Assembly (NCBI GenBank): GCA_018343915.1 | Contig: JABRWF010000005.1 | Location: 717,001 to 781,000 of the forward strand | DNA length: 64,000 nucleotides | Direction of reading: 5' to 3' | Source: Agroathelia rolfsii | Taxonomy: Eukaryota > Basidiomycota > Agaricomycetes > Amylocorticiales > Amylocorticiaceae | In this document: one piece after another, positions 26,001-36,007 of the stretch | How positions within the stretch are numbered: position 1 is the stretch's first letter | Layout: each line of letters opens with the position of its first letter | Position numbers and translations under genes: made by a program | The notes under the pieces: generated by a model | Told to the model about the DNA's origin: nothing | The model's input: only the letters and a program-made list of their open reading frames with translations | The model's database searches: none

Positions 26001-28082
26001 TTACTGATTCTTTTCTGATAAACATTACATTAACCCTAATATTAGGACAAGGGCTACGCTAGCGATATGGAGGCGTTGGTCATGGATGCAGGAATATTCG
26101 CTCGAACGTTCGCTAGTGCCATGAGCCAGAGCACTCCTCATATCTATCTTTCGCTTCTGTGTTTTACACCCATTCAATCGCCTTTCTTTCGACATTATTC
26201 AGGTGATTTTCCACGATCACTGGCTATCGAAAATGAAGACAGAAGGTATATCGCCTGGACTCCAGCATTACTAAACATTGCAACATCAAATGCTGTTTTT
26301 GCCGTCGCTATCTCTTCGAATGGAAGACGGATTGTCTCGGGCGACGTTCATGGAAACATCAATATGTGGGATGCGGATACAGGAGAGCCAATCACTATTT
26401 CGTTTGAGCATCAGGGGCGGGTCGCGGATGTTAGGTCCCTATCGTATTCTACTGATGGGAAATATATCGCCTGTGGTTCAGACGATTTAGCTATCCGGAT
26501 ATGGAGCGCAGAGACAGGAAAGCTGACGACTGCTCCGATTTTAGGTCATGATGACACGATAACCGCCGTTTCATTCTCACCCGATGGTACTTCTGTAGTA
26601 TCCACCTCACACGACATGACTGTACGAATTTGGGATACCAAGTCAGGCCGTCTTACCGCTGGTCCTTTCCATACTCTTAAGGGGAAAATCCGCTCCGTTA
26701 CATTTTCTCCGGATGGACATAACATTGCTTTGGCAGCAGGGCGTGAAGTTTGGATTTGGAAGGCAGCGACAGGTGAAGCCGCAGCTGGTCCTTTCCGGGG
26801 CCATGCTTCAAAAATCTCATCTATATCCTTCTCTCCTGACGGCACCCGTATTGTCTCTGGATCATGGGACAAAAGCATCTGTATCTGGGATGTAAAATCT
26901 GGAGAAATTATAGGTCATCCTCTTCAAGGTCATGAAGATGTAATTACATCGGTGGTATTCTCTCCCATAGGTGATTATATTGCTTCATGCTCAAGAGACC
27001 AAACCGTTCGGATATGGAATGCTCGTACCGGTCAACCCGTAGGCGGTCCTTTGCTCGGCCATAGACACTGGGTTAGATCTATCGCATTTTCTTCCAATGG
27101 CAAGCGTCTAGTATCCGGGTCGGATGACCAATGCGTCAGGCTTTGGGACGTGGAACTGATAAACCATGTAACCGAATCTTCCCAGAGTCGCGGCTATGCC
27201 GTAAGAGCATTTGCATTCTCCCCTTCTGGCGATCGTGTCGCTTCAGGCTCGCCAGACCGTACAGTTCGAGTCTGGGATTTGAAGACAGGGAAAATGATTA
27301 TTGGCCCTTTTCAGGGTCATGATCACTGGGTTAGCTGTGTCGCGTTCTCTCCCTACGGCGATCGCATCGCCTCAGCCTCAGGCGACAAGACAGTGAGAAT
27401 CTGGGATGTCAATGTAGGGAAAATTGTCGCTGGACCTTGCCAGGGCCATAGCAAGTGGGTTACCTCTGTTTGCTTTTCTCCGGACGGCGCTCGTGTTGCC
27501 TCCGGTTCAGACGATGAAACAATAAGAATCTGGGGTGCAGAGACGGGAGAGCTCTTAGCAGGCCCATTTCGCGGCCATACTCGTCGTGTTAGATCCGTTG
27601 CATTTTCTCCCGACGGTACTCGTCTCGTCTCCGGTTCAGATGACAAAACTCTTCGGATATGGGATTCAGTTACTGGCGTAACTAAAGGATCGCCCTTCTT
27701 TGGACATGATGAAAACGTTGTATCCGTTGCCTTCCATCCAGACGGGCATCACGTACTTTCATGCTCTTGGGACCGAAGCATTCGATTATGGGACACAAGG
27801 ACTGGACAACTGGTTATCGATCCTATCATCGGCCATACCGACCGAGTTAGATCTATTGCGTTTTCTCCAAACGGAGACCTTATCGTCTCGGGCTCGGATG
27901 ATCAAACTATTAGAGTATGGAGTGCTATAACTGGAGATCTTGTGGCTGGTCCTTTCTATGGCCATAGTGACCGTATATCGTTTGTTGCATTTTCGCCCGA
28001 CGGCGATCGCATAGGCTCGAGTGCCTGGGATAATAGTATTCGCATCTTGGACGTAAGAGGATACAGGAATCCTGGTGCGTAG
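23007..28082 (+). CDS. C2-NACHT-WD40 NLR-type protein
   Basis: This is a large intracellular receptor-like protein. A proposed start at 23007 (MSPLSTTIIEVSG) joins over a 46-nt intron to ISCSEIHNLGLFGVFKRPGD, and exons to 23435 complete a C2-like beta domain (VVIVN-type strands, RFRSPAWAERLTFEIDEDMV, NARLTLGNDAIVGELEDPIE). A helical linker follows, ending in IHPYVQLVWMVLSPALQ, HRDQKIAQLLETMDDIYKLI and FIRDYISHD. The NACHT domain has Walker A FWLSGVAGCGKTAVAQTI, Walker B PIVVVIDALDES and sensor-like RFLVTSRPERDIL. After the canonical intron 25996-26062 comes STPHIYLSLLCFTPIQSPF and then 14 WD40 repeats of about 43 residues (GHxxxV, SFSPDG, SGSDD, RIWD), enough for two seven-bladed propellers. 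Family knowledge links such proteins to non-self recognition and programmed cell death. The exact start and the intron near 24181-24240 are uncertain. Confidence 0.85.
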
Positions 28083-28757
28083 GTCTCAAGATCTTTAAAA
28101 TATATGTATTCAGGCTTTTCTAAACGTCGACTTAGACAACACGTTAAAAGAGACACAAAGAAATAGGAATTCTAGTCACCCAGGTACGATTCACATTAAT
28201 ATGTCCCCTTGGTAGAGTAATTGATAGGCACGTACGAAATGATTTTAAAATAGGGGTATTCTCCGACTCGTCTGAAATGAGGGACGGCTGGGTCCTCGGT
28301 CCGTCAGGCGAGCTTCTTTTTTGGATCCCACCCGACTGTCGATCATGTATTTGGAGGCCCAGCAATACGGCCGTCATTGGACCAAACCCCATCAGATTAA
28401 ATATGGCCCATTTCGTTCACGGATCAGCATGGATGCAATGCTATCAACCACGGTCTTGAGAATCGAATTTATAATGTGGTGTGGTAGTTTTAACCTTTGG
28501 TTTCTCCTACCTAGTGTTTCTGAATGTTATTTCATTGACGAAAGAAACTGTCGTTCAGTGCCTGTTCGTGCATATTTGATTTTCGTATTGTTAACATGAA
28601 AATGAAAACTTCGTAGTCATTTTCAATGCACAACATTCGCGTGTCTGTTTAGATGAAGTAGCTGGAGTTGATAATATAGCTTCTCTATCTGGGTATATGC
28701 ATATTTCATAAATAAAGCCATTTGTCACCGACTCCCTCCTCTTTTATTTTTCTCTCT
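28083..28757. other. intergenic between convergent genes
   Basis: The stretch separates the 3' ends of the NLR gene and the membrane-anchored protein gene on the opposite strand. Two overlapping short frames (28277-28599) show no domain and are not called. Confidence 0.45.
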
Positions 28758-30161
28758 CTAAGACTCCCAAACAATATGCCCCGCCGCATCCACGCTAGCA
28801 CGCATACCTCCACTCAATTTGCCCTTGTTGGCACTACCCCCGCTCGCATACTGCGCGCGTATGCGCTCCTGCTCAAGTTGACGTTTATGCTGGGTCAATC
28901 TCGCAAGGCGGGCTTCTTCCTCTTGCGCTTTGGTCGCCTTCGCTTCTTCGCGCCGTTTGGCGTTTTGGCGCTGGCGTTTGGTTTGTGATAAAGAGGATGA
29001 CGCGCCTGAGATACTGGATTGCGAGGAAGAGATGGCAGAGGCTGTTGCCTCAGCAGGTCGAGTATATCCTGGTGGGAGGGAAATAATCGTGTAAGCTGGG
29101 GTTTAATTAGGGTAAAATACCAGACTGAGTTACATACTGGGTTTACGGCTTTTGACAACTCCCCATCCGCCCTCGTCGTCATCATCGCCTTCACCGTCAG
29201 CATCGGCATCTACTCCGGCTACATCTGTGGCACCGCCATCTTCGTAGTCGGCACGAGAGAGGGACTCGGATGGGGTGCCAACAGTGCCAGATTGAACCCG
29301 CATGACGCGTGCTAGCGTAGGTTGGTCAGGAGTCTCTAGCATGCTTTTTGGTGGCAAGCAATAGAAAGAGAGTATGTCATGTCAGATGTCGAAACTTCTT
29401 CCAATGGCATACAAGCAAAGGGCTTACTCGTCTACTTTTGTCTTGCGCGGCTTGGGTAGGATCTTCTCCGCCAAGGTGCGTACGTTGTCCTTGGGCTTCT
29501 CCTGGTCGCTGGCAGGGGTTTCATTCGGAGTGCTCTCGGATACGTCACTCTTGTTGCTCTCCACCTCCGTCTGTTGATCCTTGGCCTTGCCCTTGCGCGC
29601 GGACTTTTTGGTGCTACCGACGTGTATCCATGAAGCATCGGTTTGACCATCGTGCGGCGAAGAGTCACGTCGTTTCCTCTGGCTTTGGGTATTGGTAGAA
29701 CCACTTGGCTCCTGAGGTATGGCGAAGTCGGTATCCAGAGCAGAAGACGACGCCGCTAGGGCTGGGGCAGCCTTCTTCGCAGCCTTTTTCTTCTTCTGTT
29801 TCTTTGCCTTATCCGAAGGAGGTGCCGCGTCGATACCGACGGTTGTGTCAGGCGGTTGAGTCTGAGGTGACACGTTGACACTAATATCCTCAAGTGATAG
29901 TGACCCAGGTATGGCCTCTGGGAGGGACACGACTGGAGTAGCATTGCCCGGTGTAGGGGCAGCAGAGGAAGAGGCACCCTTTTTCTTTTTCTTGTTCTTT
30001 TTGCCCGGCGCAGTGTTTTGGGACTCGTCTGCACTGGCAGGCTGGGTGTTTTGTGTTGCTGCCGGTGACGTCGATGCACGGTTATAGACAGAGTATCCAT
30101 AGAGAAGAGCTACTCCTGCCACAGCCAAGGTTGTAAATGTCTCAATAGAAGAGGTAGACAT
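28758..30161 (-). CDS. N-terminally membrane-anchored, Lys-rich protein of unknown function
   Basis: The start ATG at 30161 gives MSTSSIETFTTLAVAGVALL, a single hydrophobic anchor near the N-terminus, followed by about 200 mostly disordered residues with lysine clusters (KKNKKKKK, KAKKQKKKKAAKKAA). A phase-2 intron leads to DMLETPDQPTLARVMRVQSG and an acidic run ending DDDDEGGWGVVKSRKP. A phase-1 intron leads to TYTIISLPPGYTRPAEATAS and a charged coiled coil (KRQRQNAKRREEAKATKAQE, ARLARLTQHKRQLEQERIRA), ending AAGHIVWES; the stop is at 28758-28760. The architecture (TM anchor, basic linker, coiled coil) fits an ER-membrane tether or ribosome/RNA-associated protein, but the family is not recognised. 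It shares a 122-bp divergent promoter with the PX gene. Confidence 0.75.
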
Positions 30162-30283
30162 TGCAGCTGAGTGGTAGCAACGTGGTCAAGTAGTAAATGT
30201 GGGGATGTGGAGAGAACAAGTGAAGTGAAGTGAAGTGCAAGTGATGACCACGGCGGTATGTGTGACCCCGACGGCAATGAGCG
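30162..30283. promoter_or_regulatory. Short divergent promoter
   Basis: The 122 bp between two start codons facing away from each other must hold both promoters and 5' leaders. It contains a short direct repeat (gtgaagtgaagtgaagtg). No TATA box is obvious. Co-regulation of the two genes is possible but inferred. Confidence 0.5.
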
Positions 30284-31298
30284 ATGTCTAACCCAACAAC
30301 CCACGATGATAACGTCGGCGTTGCCAATCCAGTCCCCGAGAGCGCCCATCCCTTTCAACATTCCACTGGTCTGCTCGAGGTCCTCCGTGAAGACAAGGAT
30401 AAGATTGACATTGAGGCGGAGACCCAGCTCTACGAAGACCTCATTAATGTGGGCACAAATTCTCGCATCTATCTCAGGATATCTATCATCTTTCTATATA
30501 AACTCCGTCGCAAGCAGGCAGGCAGCATGGACTGATTATCTTCATTTCCCGCATGTGCATCCCCGCTGTGACTAGGCTGCCGCAGGAGACCGTCATGTTG
30601 CCTCACCTCCCATTACTACATTCAACGGCCGTCCCCCATCGCCGTCGATATTCTCTAGGGAAAGCATATGGCTCAACGACACTGCCGGCGAGAGTCCTGC
30701 ATTCACACGCGATGTTAGTATCAGTGGCTGGACACATGTTGGCGATCAACTGGGCGGGGCTTATGTCGGTACGATGACTTGCTCTTGTTGTAGTGTTTCT
30801 TTCAGCAATGCTCACCATACGTGTGTATGTGTATCCCTATATCGGCAGTGTACGATTGCTGTATCACTTCAAAAGAGGTATTTCTCTCTCTCTCTCCTTC
30901 TCGAGATTTTGGCCTTCAAATACTCATGCATACATAGGATACCATCATCCATATACACAAGCGATATAGTGCCTTTGAAGAACTACACAAGAAGCTGAAA
31001 ACAACTCTTCCCGTGAGTCGTTCCCTCTTTCCAGGATCAAACAACGTCACGTACTGATATCAATCCTACCATCATGACCACTATCTCTATTCGATTTGGA
31101 ACCCCCTGCACGTTACATTGCCATCAGTCACACCTGATCCCGTCCTTACCGTCTCTGCCACCCAAGACTCCCCTTGCACGCTACCGTACCGTGTTTCTCT
31201 CACGTCGCCGAGCCTTACTCCAGGCATGGTTGTCTGAGGTACTTCTCCATCCTGATATCGGTGGTTCTAAGGCCGTAAGGGAGTGGGTCACCCAGTGA
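30284..31298 (+). CDS. PX-domain protein, Ypt35-like
   Basis: Five exons (30284-30448, 30576-30768, 30849-30877, 30938-31012, 31128-31298) join in phase. The N-terminus (MSNPTTHDDNVGVANPVPES) and the Pro/Ser linker (FNGRPPSPSIFSRESIWLND) are disordered. The PX domain starts at VSISGWTHVGDQLGGAYVVY and runs through DCCITSKEDTIIHIHKRYSA, with the phosphoinositide-binding basic/aromatic HKRYSAF. It continues FEELHKKLKTTLP, the Pro-rich loop LPSLPPKTPLARYRTVFLSR, and RRALLQAWLSEVLLHPDIGG, ending SKAVREWVTQ. PX domains bind phosphatidylinositol 3-phosphate on endosomes and vacuoles. A short N-terminus with PX at the very C-terminus resembles yeast Ypt35, a membrane-contact-site adaptor; that match is by architecture only. 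The first two exons are less certain than the PX exons. Confidence 0.85.
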
Positions 31299-34200
31299 CT
31301 TTTTTTTTTTGCTTTTCATCTCCGCCATCCCTCATCCTCCCTCTGACCCTGTGGGAACATTCAATTCTGAAGCGGTCTTCCATACTTCCATAGGCAGACT
31401 TCAACCGTTTGCTCCGCCCAGTTGCCGTGAAGCTGTCGATGAAATACAGCGATCACACAGCCCCTAATTTGGGCACTGGGCTTCTAGAAATTTGAATATT
31501 TCTGGGACACAACTCGCACACTTACTCTATCTTTAAATGATTCTATATCTGACTTAAAAACTGTATTATTGTACTAATAATTAACCCTTCTTACGTTGTA
31601 TCGACAGACACTTGATCACCTCGATTCCCTCAGCCTAGCCCAAATCCGTCTAAACCTCACCTTCTGATGGTCAACACATTCAGTTTCGTTTGTTTGAACA
31701 CGATGCCATGAAGTCGCCTTCCCATGCGTTCACGGCGCTCCTTGCAGCAAGTCTGGTTATGTCAAGGAAGGTGAACTGAGGCCTGGCTTCGATCTTCCTC
31801 CTCTTTCCATTTCAAACTCTTGCAACGGTGCTTCACTGCTCTTTGATCATGAATCATGTATCATCCGCCCATTCATGCATCCAGCTTGCGCGTGCTGAAC
31901 GCAAGCCTTTACCGGACGGAGCCCAAACGATCATAATAATCATTCTACTGATCCACAATGTATATTGGTGTTTTTCCCTTATTAATGTCGCTAGTGACAT
32001 CAATGACTGACTAGCTCCGATCAGTCATGAGCGCTACATGAGCCATGTTTCTCTTACAAGTACGTGTATATCTTCGGTGTGCGTGCGTTAGACGTGTTGC
32101 GATTACGGCTGGTATTGCCATTACTACTACTTCCAACTACCTTCCCCAAACTCCGAGCTGTTTTCCTCATTGTTTGAGGTGAGGTAAGAAGAAATGGTGC
32201 ACACGGAGCCGTTCGATTACTCCACCGACCCAGTTCGAGCTACTTACTTTCTTTAGCTGTTTATCTATTCGCCCTCAGTCCGCATTAGGGGCTTGATATA
32301 CTGGCAAAGGTTATGCTATGTAAATAGCGGTATGGATACATTTCATTTTCCTCACGGGGTGCATTAACATGTGTCATCAGTGAGGCACTCATATTCCACT
32401 GACGGTGCCGCTACCATCTCTTCCTTTTCATTTATTTATTTTTCTGGTGATGGATGAGCGGTACCGCATCATGCGCGTATTGTGGCGGTTCTCCTGTCTC
32501 AGGGATTTCACCTTCCTTTATGTTGGCATTTTTCTTTCTCGAATTGCTTTCCCTTTCTTTATTTTTCTTTTCGAAAGGTCATAATCCAGTCGGAAGCACC
32601 AATTTTTCACGCAACCTGATTGGCAACGGCCTCAAAATCAAAAGTCTAAAATTTAATTTGTTCATCAGAGAATGTCTACGCAACGATTCGCTACATAAAA
32701 AAAAAAAAAAAAATCATGACGACCATGGGCCACTATGTCGGTGACCGTTTTTAGCATTTATTACTTGAAACATTGCTAGTTGCCACACACGTGGTAGCAA
32801 TAGACGGCCCCTATAATACTGCTTGCTTATCCCGAACCAAGCTTTTGACCTTTATGAAACGTTTGAGTCACTAACGCAGCAGTTGGACTCAGGCCGCTAT
32901 ACTCGGTATTATTCTTATCGGGATTCGCGCTTGGGGTAAGAGGCGCTGCTTATATCCAAGTTTAGGGGAGATGGTAATATGGCGTATATAAATTGTAACT
33001 GAATGTGAGCTCCGTGTGGAAGAGCCTTCGCTGGCACTGGCACTCTTACGCTCAGGGATGATATATATGATAGCGCCGACTCGGACATCTCTCCTGTTAC
33101 CGATGCGGCTGATTGCGAGTTACGTGTACTATGCGAACGCGCCACTGTCAAACTTTGGACCAGCTGGAGGTGGGAATTTAGGTAAGATGTTTGATTTGGA
33201 AGGTCAGCAGTGTGGTGTTGTGTCCAAAATAAAAGATTGACGACACCAAGTTGGATGGCGGCGCTAACGGCCAACAGAAGTTCGGAAACTCGTGATATAT
33301 TAGCATATGAATCACTAATTCGCCGGCCGGATGATACTTGAAGCGGTATTCCATAACTCTTATACCGTACTTCCATCAATGGAATTTGGTTTGCTTACTT
33401 CAGGTTGGAGGTGATCCGATTACAGCTATCACCTCGATACATATACCAACATTCATTCGGTCTCAGGAGCATGGAGATATCTGATTGAAGTCATGATACG
33501 AGCTGTCATTTAGCTCTTTTCGGATGGACGGATAGATCAGAACACCGACAGAGAAGAACATGAGGGGCGGGACACTTGGCAAGTCGTAGTGTCGTACTAA
33601 TTAATCACAGGTTCTTTCAAGTTGTGGATGACCCTGTTAGTGAGTAAGAGGTACGTAGATTAGTTACTGAGGTCACGCTGTCCTCAGGTAATGCCACAAT
33701 CCCGGATCGGAAGTAGACAAATTGCGGACGAATATGCCCTTCTTCGAAAATAGATCCAGACTTATTCTTGATATTGCTCTTCCATTACAGGGACAAATGT
33801 CGCAAATGGTTCATACACTTGTCACATCGGTTCCGGTACAATGCAGGAGCGGATAATAACTAACAGTACTACATGTGGAGTGTCTTAAAATGGAGGCAGT
33901 AAGTTACAGAAGAAGAACACCTGAACCGTAACCAAGAAATATTTTATCTTAATTATTATACTACAGCGGCGAGAGAATAAAAAAGCAAAGCAAATAATAG
34001 GAAAGAAGGAAAGAAGGAAGGAAGGAAGGAAGGAAGGAATCGCACGAATAGTGGAATCACTGTCTGGTATGGAATGAATGCAGGGATGCAGTCGTCGTGA
34101 GGTACATAAAGAAAGAAAACTTTCCGTAGTTAAACAAGCTGATTGTTCCTTAATGCGGAGAAAACACAGTAAAATAAGCTATAAATGAAGACTGGACATC

Positions 34201-34465
34201 CGCATGCCATGATGATTTTTCCGTTATGTAGGGGCCCGGAATCTCGAAAGGAGGCAGCGTATAGCATAAGAAATAATTAATGCAGAAATAAAAATGTAAC
34301 CTACACAATGGTCAGATGTGAATGAAAAGAAGAGAATGAAATGGAAATTATATCATGTTATCCCACCTACCACAGTGGCAGGATGACGATGATTGTATGA
34401 ACCACCCGAAAGCGGAAAAATTACCGCACATGGTGGGGTCTCTCAACAAAGCTAGGAGAATTTGG
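31299..34465. other. 3.2 kb intergenic stretch, no gene recognised
   Basis: The stretch contains AT-rich unique sequence, an A tract at about 32700-32713 and a GAAG/GGAA microsatellite at about 34005-34039. The longest open frame is 154 codons on the minus strand (32915-33379); it has no recognisable domain and no splice continuation. No tRNA or transposon end was seen. Confidence 0.5.
34005..34039. repeat. GAAG/GGAA microsatellite
   Basis: A run of gaaagaagga followed by repeated gaag/ggaa units lies downstream of the Zn2Cys6 gene. It is a simple sequence repeat in non-coding DNA. Confidence 0.8.
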
Positions 34466-36007
34466 TCACGCCCTTTTGGACGTCATACGGAAGCTTCGAA
34501 TAGGATCGGACGGTTCCTCAATCCTGCGAGATTTACTGGGTGGTATCGACCCGGATGATGGAATGGAAGACAGGGGCACGAGATGACCTACGCGCGGCGT
34601 CGAGCTAGAAGAAATATTCGGTTCGCTCGTCGCTTTATACATCGGTGGTGATGCATCAAGCGACTCCTCGCTTGGCATTTGCTGTAAGGCTGGTGGGAGT
34701 GGAGGCAGCGGTGGAGGTGGTCCGCCCCTTCTAGACGATGCATGATAGATGCTCTCGCGTGACGTTGCCGTTTCTGATGAAGGAACCATTTCACGCGTAC
34801 TATGATTGTTGTTGTTGTTGGTGTCGGATTCGATGCCCCTCCAGGTATTTCGTGGGCCCTGGTGGACATTATTGCCAGGGGAAGAAGTGCTGAGCATGCC
34901 ATATTCAGGCGCAAATGTTCGCTCAGCAGAATGAACATTTGCGCCATGTAGTTTTTTGGTCGCGCGGTACCTGGCGGGATCGGCGAGAGTACAGGCGGCG
35001 CATTAGATGCCATTGGGTAGTGCTGAGCTGGTGAATTCGTCATAAGCGTTATTCGTGCTTGCATGTGCCGGAGTTCAGTCTCGAGCTGATCAAATTTTGA
35101 TCTCAGTTCATTATACTCCGTCCTTGTCACGTATTTTTCACTAGATGTGCGGTGATAAAAAGTCAGAAAGGGAAGAATAAATTTACACGTGGTAATTTCT
35201 ATACGTACGTAGGCTCGATGGTGGTCCATTCGCAGCGTGACTCTTCTTTCCGGCGCGTGCAAGGCGTGCACGGCTGCTTCCTGAACACGAGATTGACAAT
35301 TGATTATCAGCCGACACGTGATATGTTCAACTCTGACGAAAGGAAACATACCGATCACATTTAATTTTCCGTCGCTTGCATTCTGCAAAATGAAAAAGCC
35401 CCAAATGGAAGCGCGTAAACACGGACCAAGAAATGACGGTGGCATATGGAAGGGTGTGGTAAAAGAGAGCGCATGCAGAAATCAAGTCAATACGCGCATG
35501 GATCGGAATACTATCCAGATAAGTTGTTTACGCACCAGTGCAGCTAAGAGCCTGCCTCCTCCGTTTTTTCTTCGGTGGGGCCATTTCATCCAAACATCCT
35601 TCTGAGTCCGAGCGACGTCCCTTCTCTCCGATATCGCGCGACACGTGCGAAGTCATCGATGTAGGTGGCTGACCCACTAGTCCTGACTGGGGTATTCCAG
35701 GACTTCCAGCGTAATGTCCTGGATATTGAGGATAGTACGGATTATAGATATACGAACTTGTAGGGGGATAAAGGGTCGCCATCACTGATGGGGGCGGTGG
35801 CAGTGGCAGGTCGCGAATCGAAGGTAGGGACGGTGGCATGCGGCTGGAAGATTCGAGGCGTGATGTCGAGGGCCCGCCTTCATCACTGAAAGAGCGCTTT
35901 CTGCGTAAAGATCCCTGACGATGCTGCTGTAGCTGTGGGGGTTGAGCCTGAGATGATGATGATGATGGCGGCGGCGGCGGCTGCTGCGCCTGCCGCTTGG
36001 GATCCAT
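34466..36007 (-). CDS. Zn2Cys6 binuclear-cluster transcription factor
   Basis: The start ATG at 36007 (MDPKRQAQQPPPPPSSSSSQ) opens a Pro/Ser-rich exon with LRRKRSFSDEGGPSTS and a basic KKKRRRQALSCT. Splicing makes the zinc cluster CTECKRRKIKCDRKQPCTPC followed by TRRKEESRCEW, that is C-x2-C-x6-C-x5-C-x2-C-x8-C. The next exon gives EPTEKYVTRTEYNELRSKF and DQLETELRHMQARITLM, a coiled-coil dimerisation region. The remainder is disordered and Pro/Ser-rich (RRGGPPPPLPPLPPALQQMP) and ends RSFRMTSKRA. Such proteins bind CGG-containing sites as dimers in the nucleus. No fungal-specific middle homology domain is present, so the protein is short for the class (about 400 residues). The intron near 34.93-35.0 kb has two possible donors; the phase-0 one (gtactc) keeps the frame. 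Confidence 0.85.

Noticed and set aside
25996..26062. Apparent frameshift/stop between the NACHT and WD40 halves of the NLR
   Set aside because: A canonical GT-AG intron from 25996 to 26062 joins ATGAAGGC to CGATATGG in phase 2 and gives one continuous reading, so the gene is not broken.
32915..33379. 154-codon minus-strand frame in the 31.3-34.4 kb spacer
   Set aside because: No recognised domain and no neighbouring exons; a chance opening is more likely.
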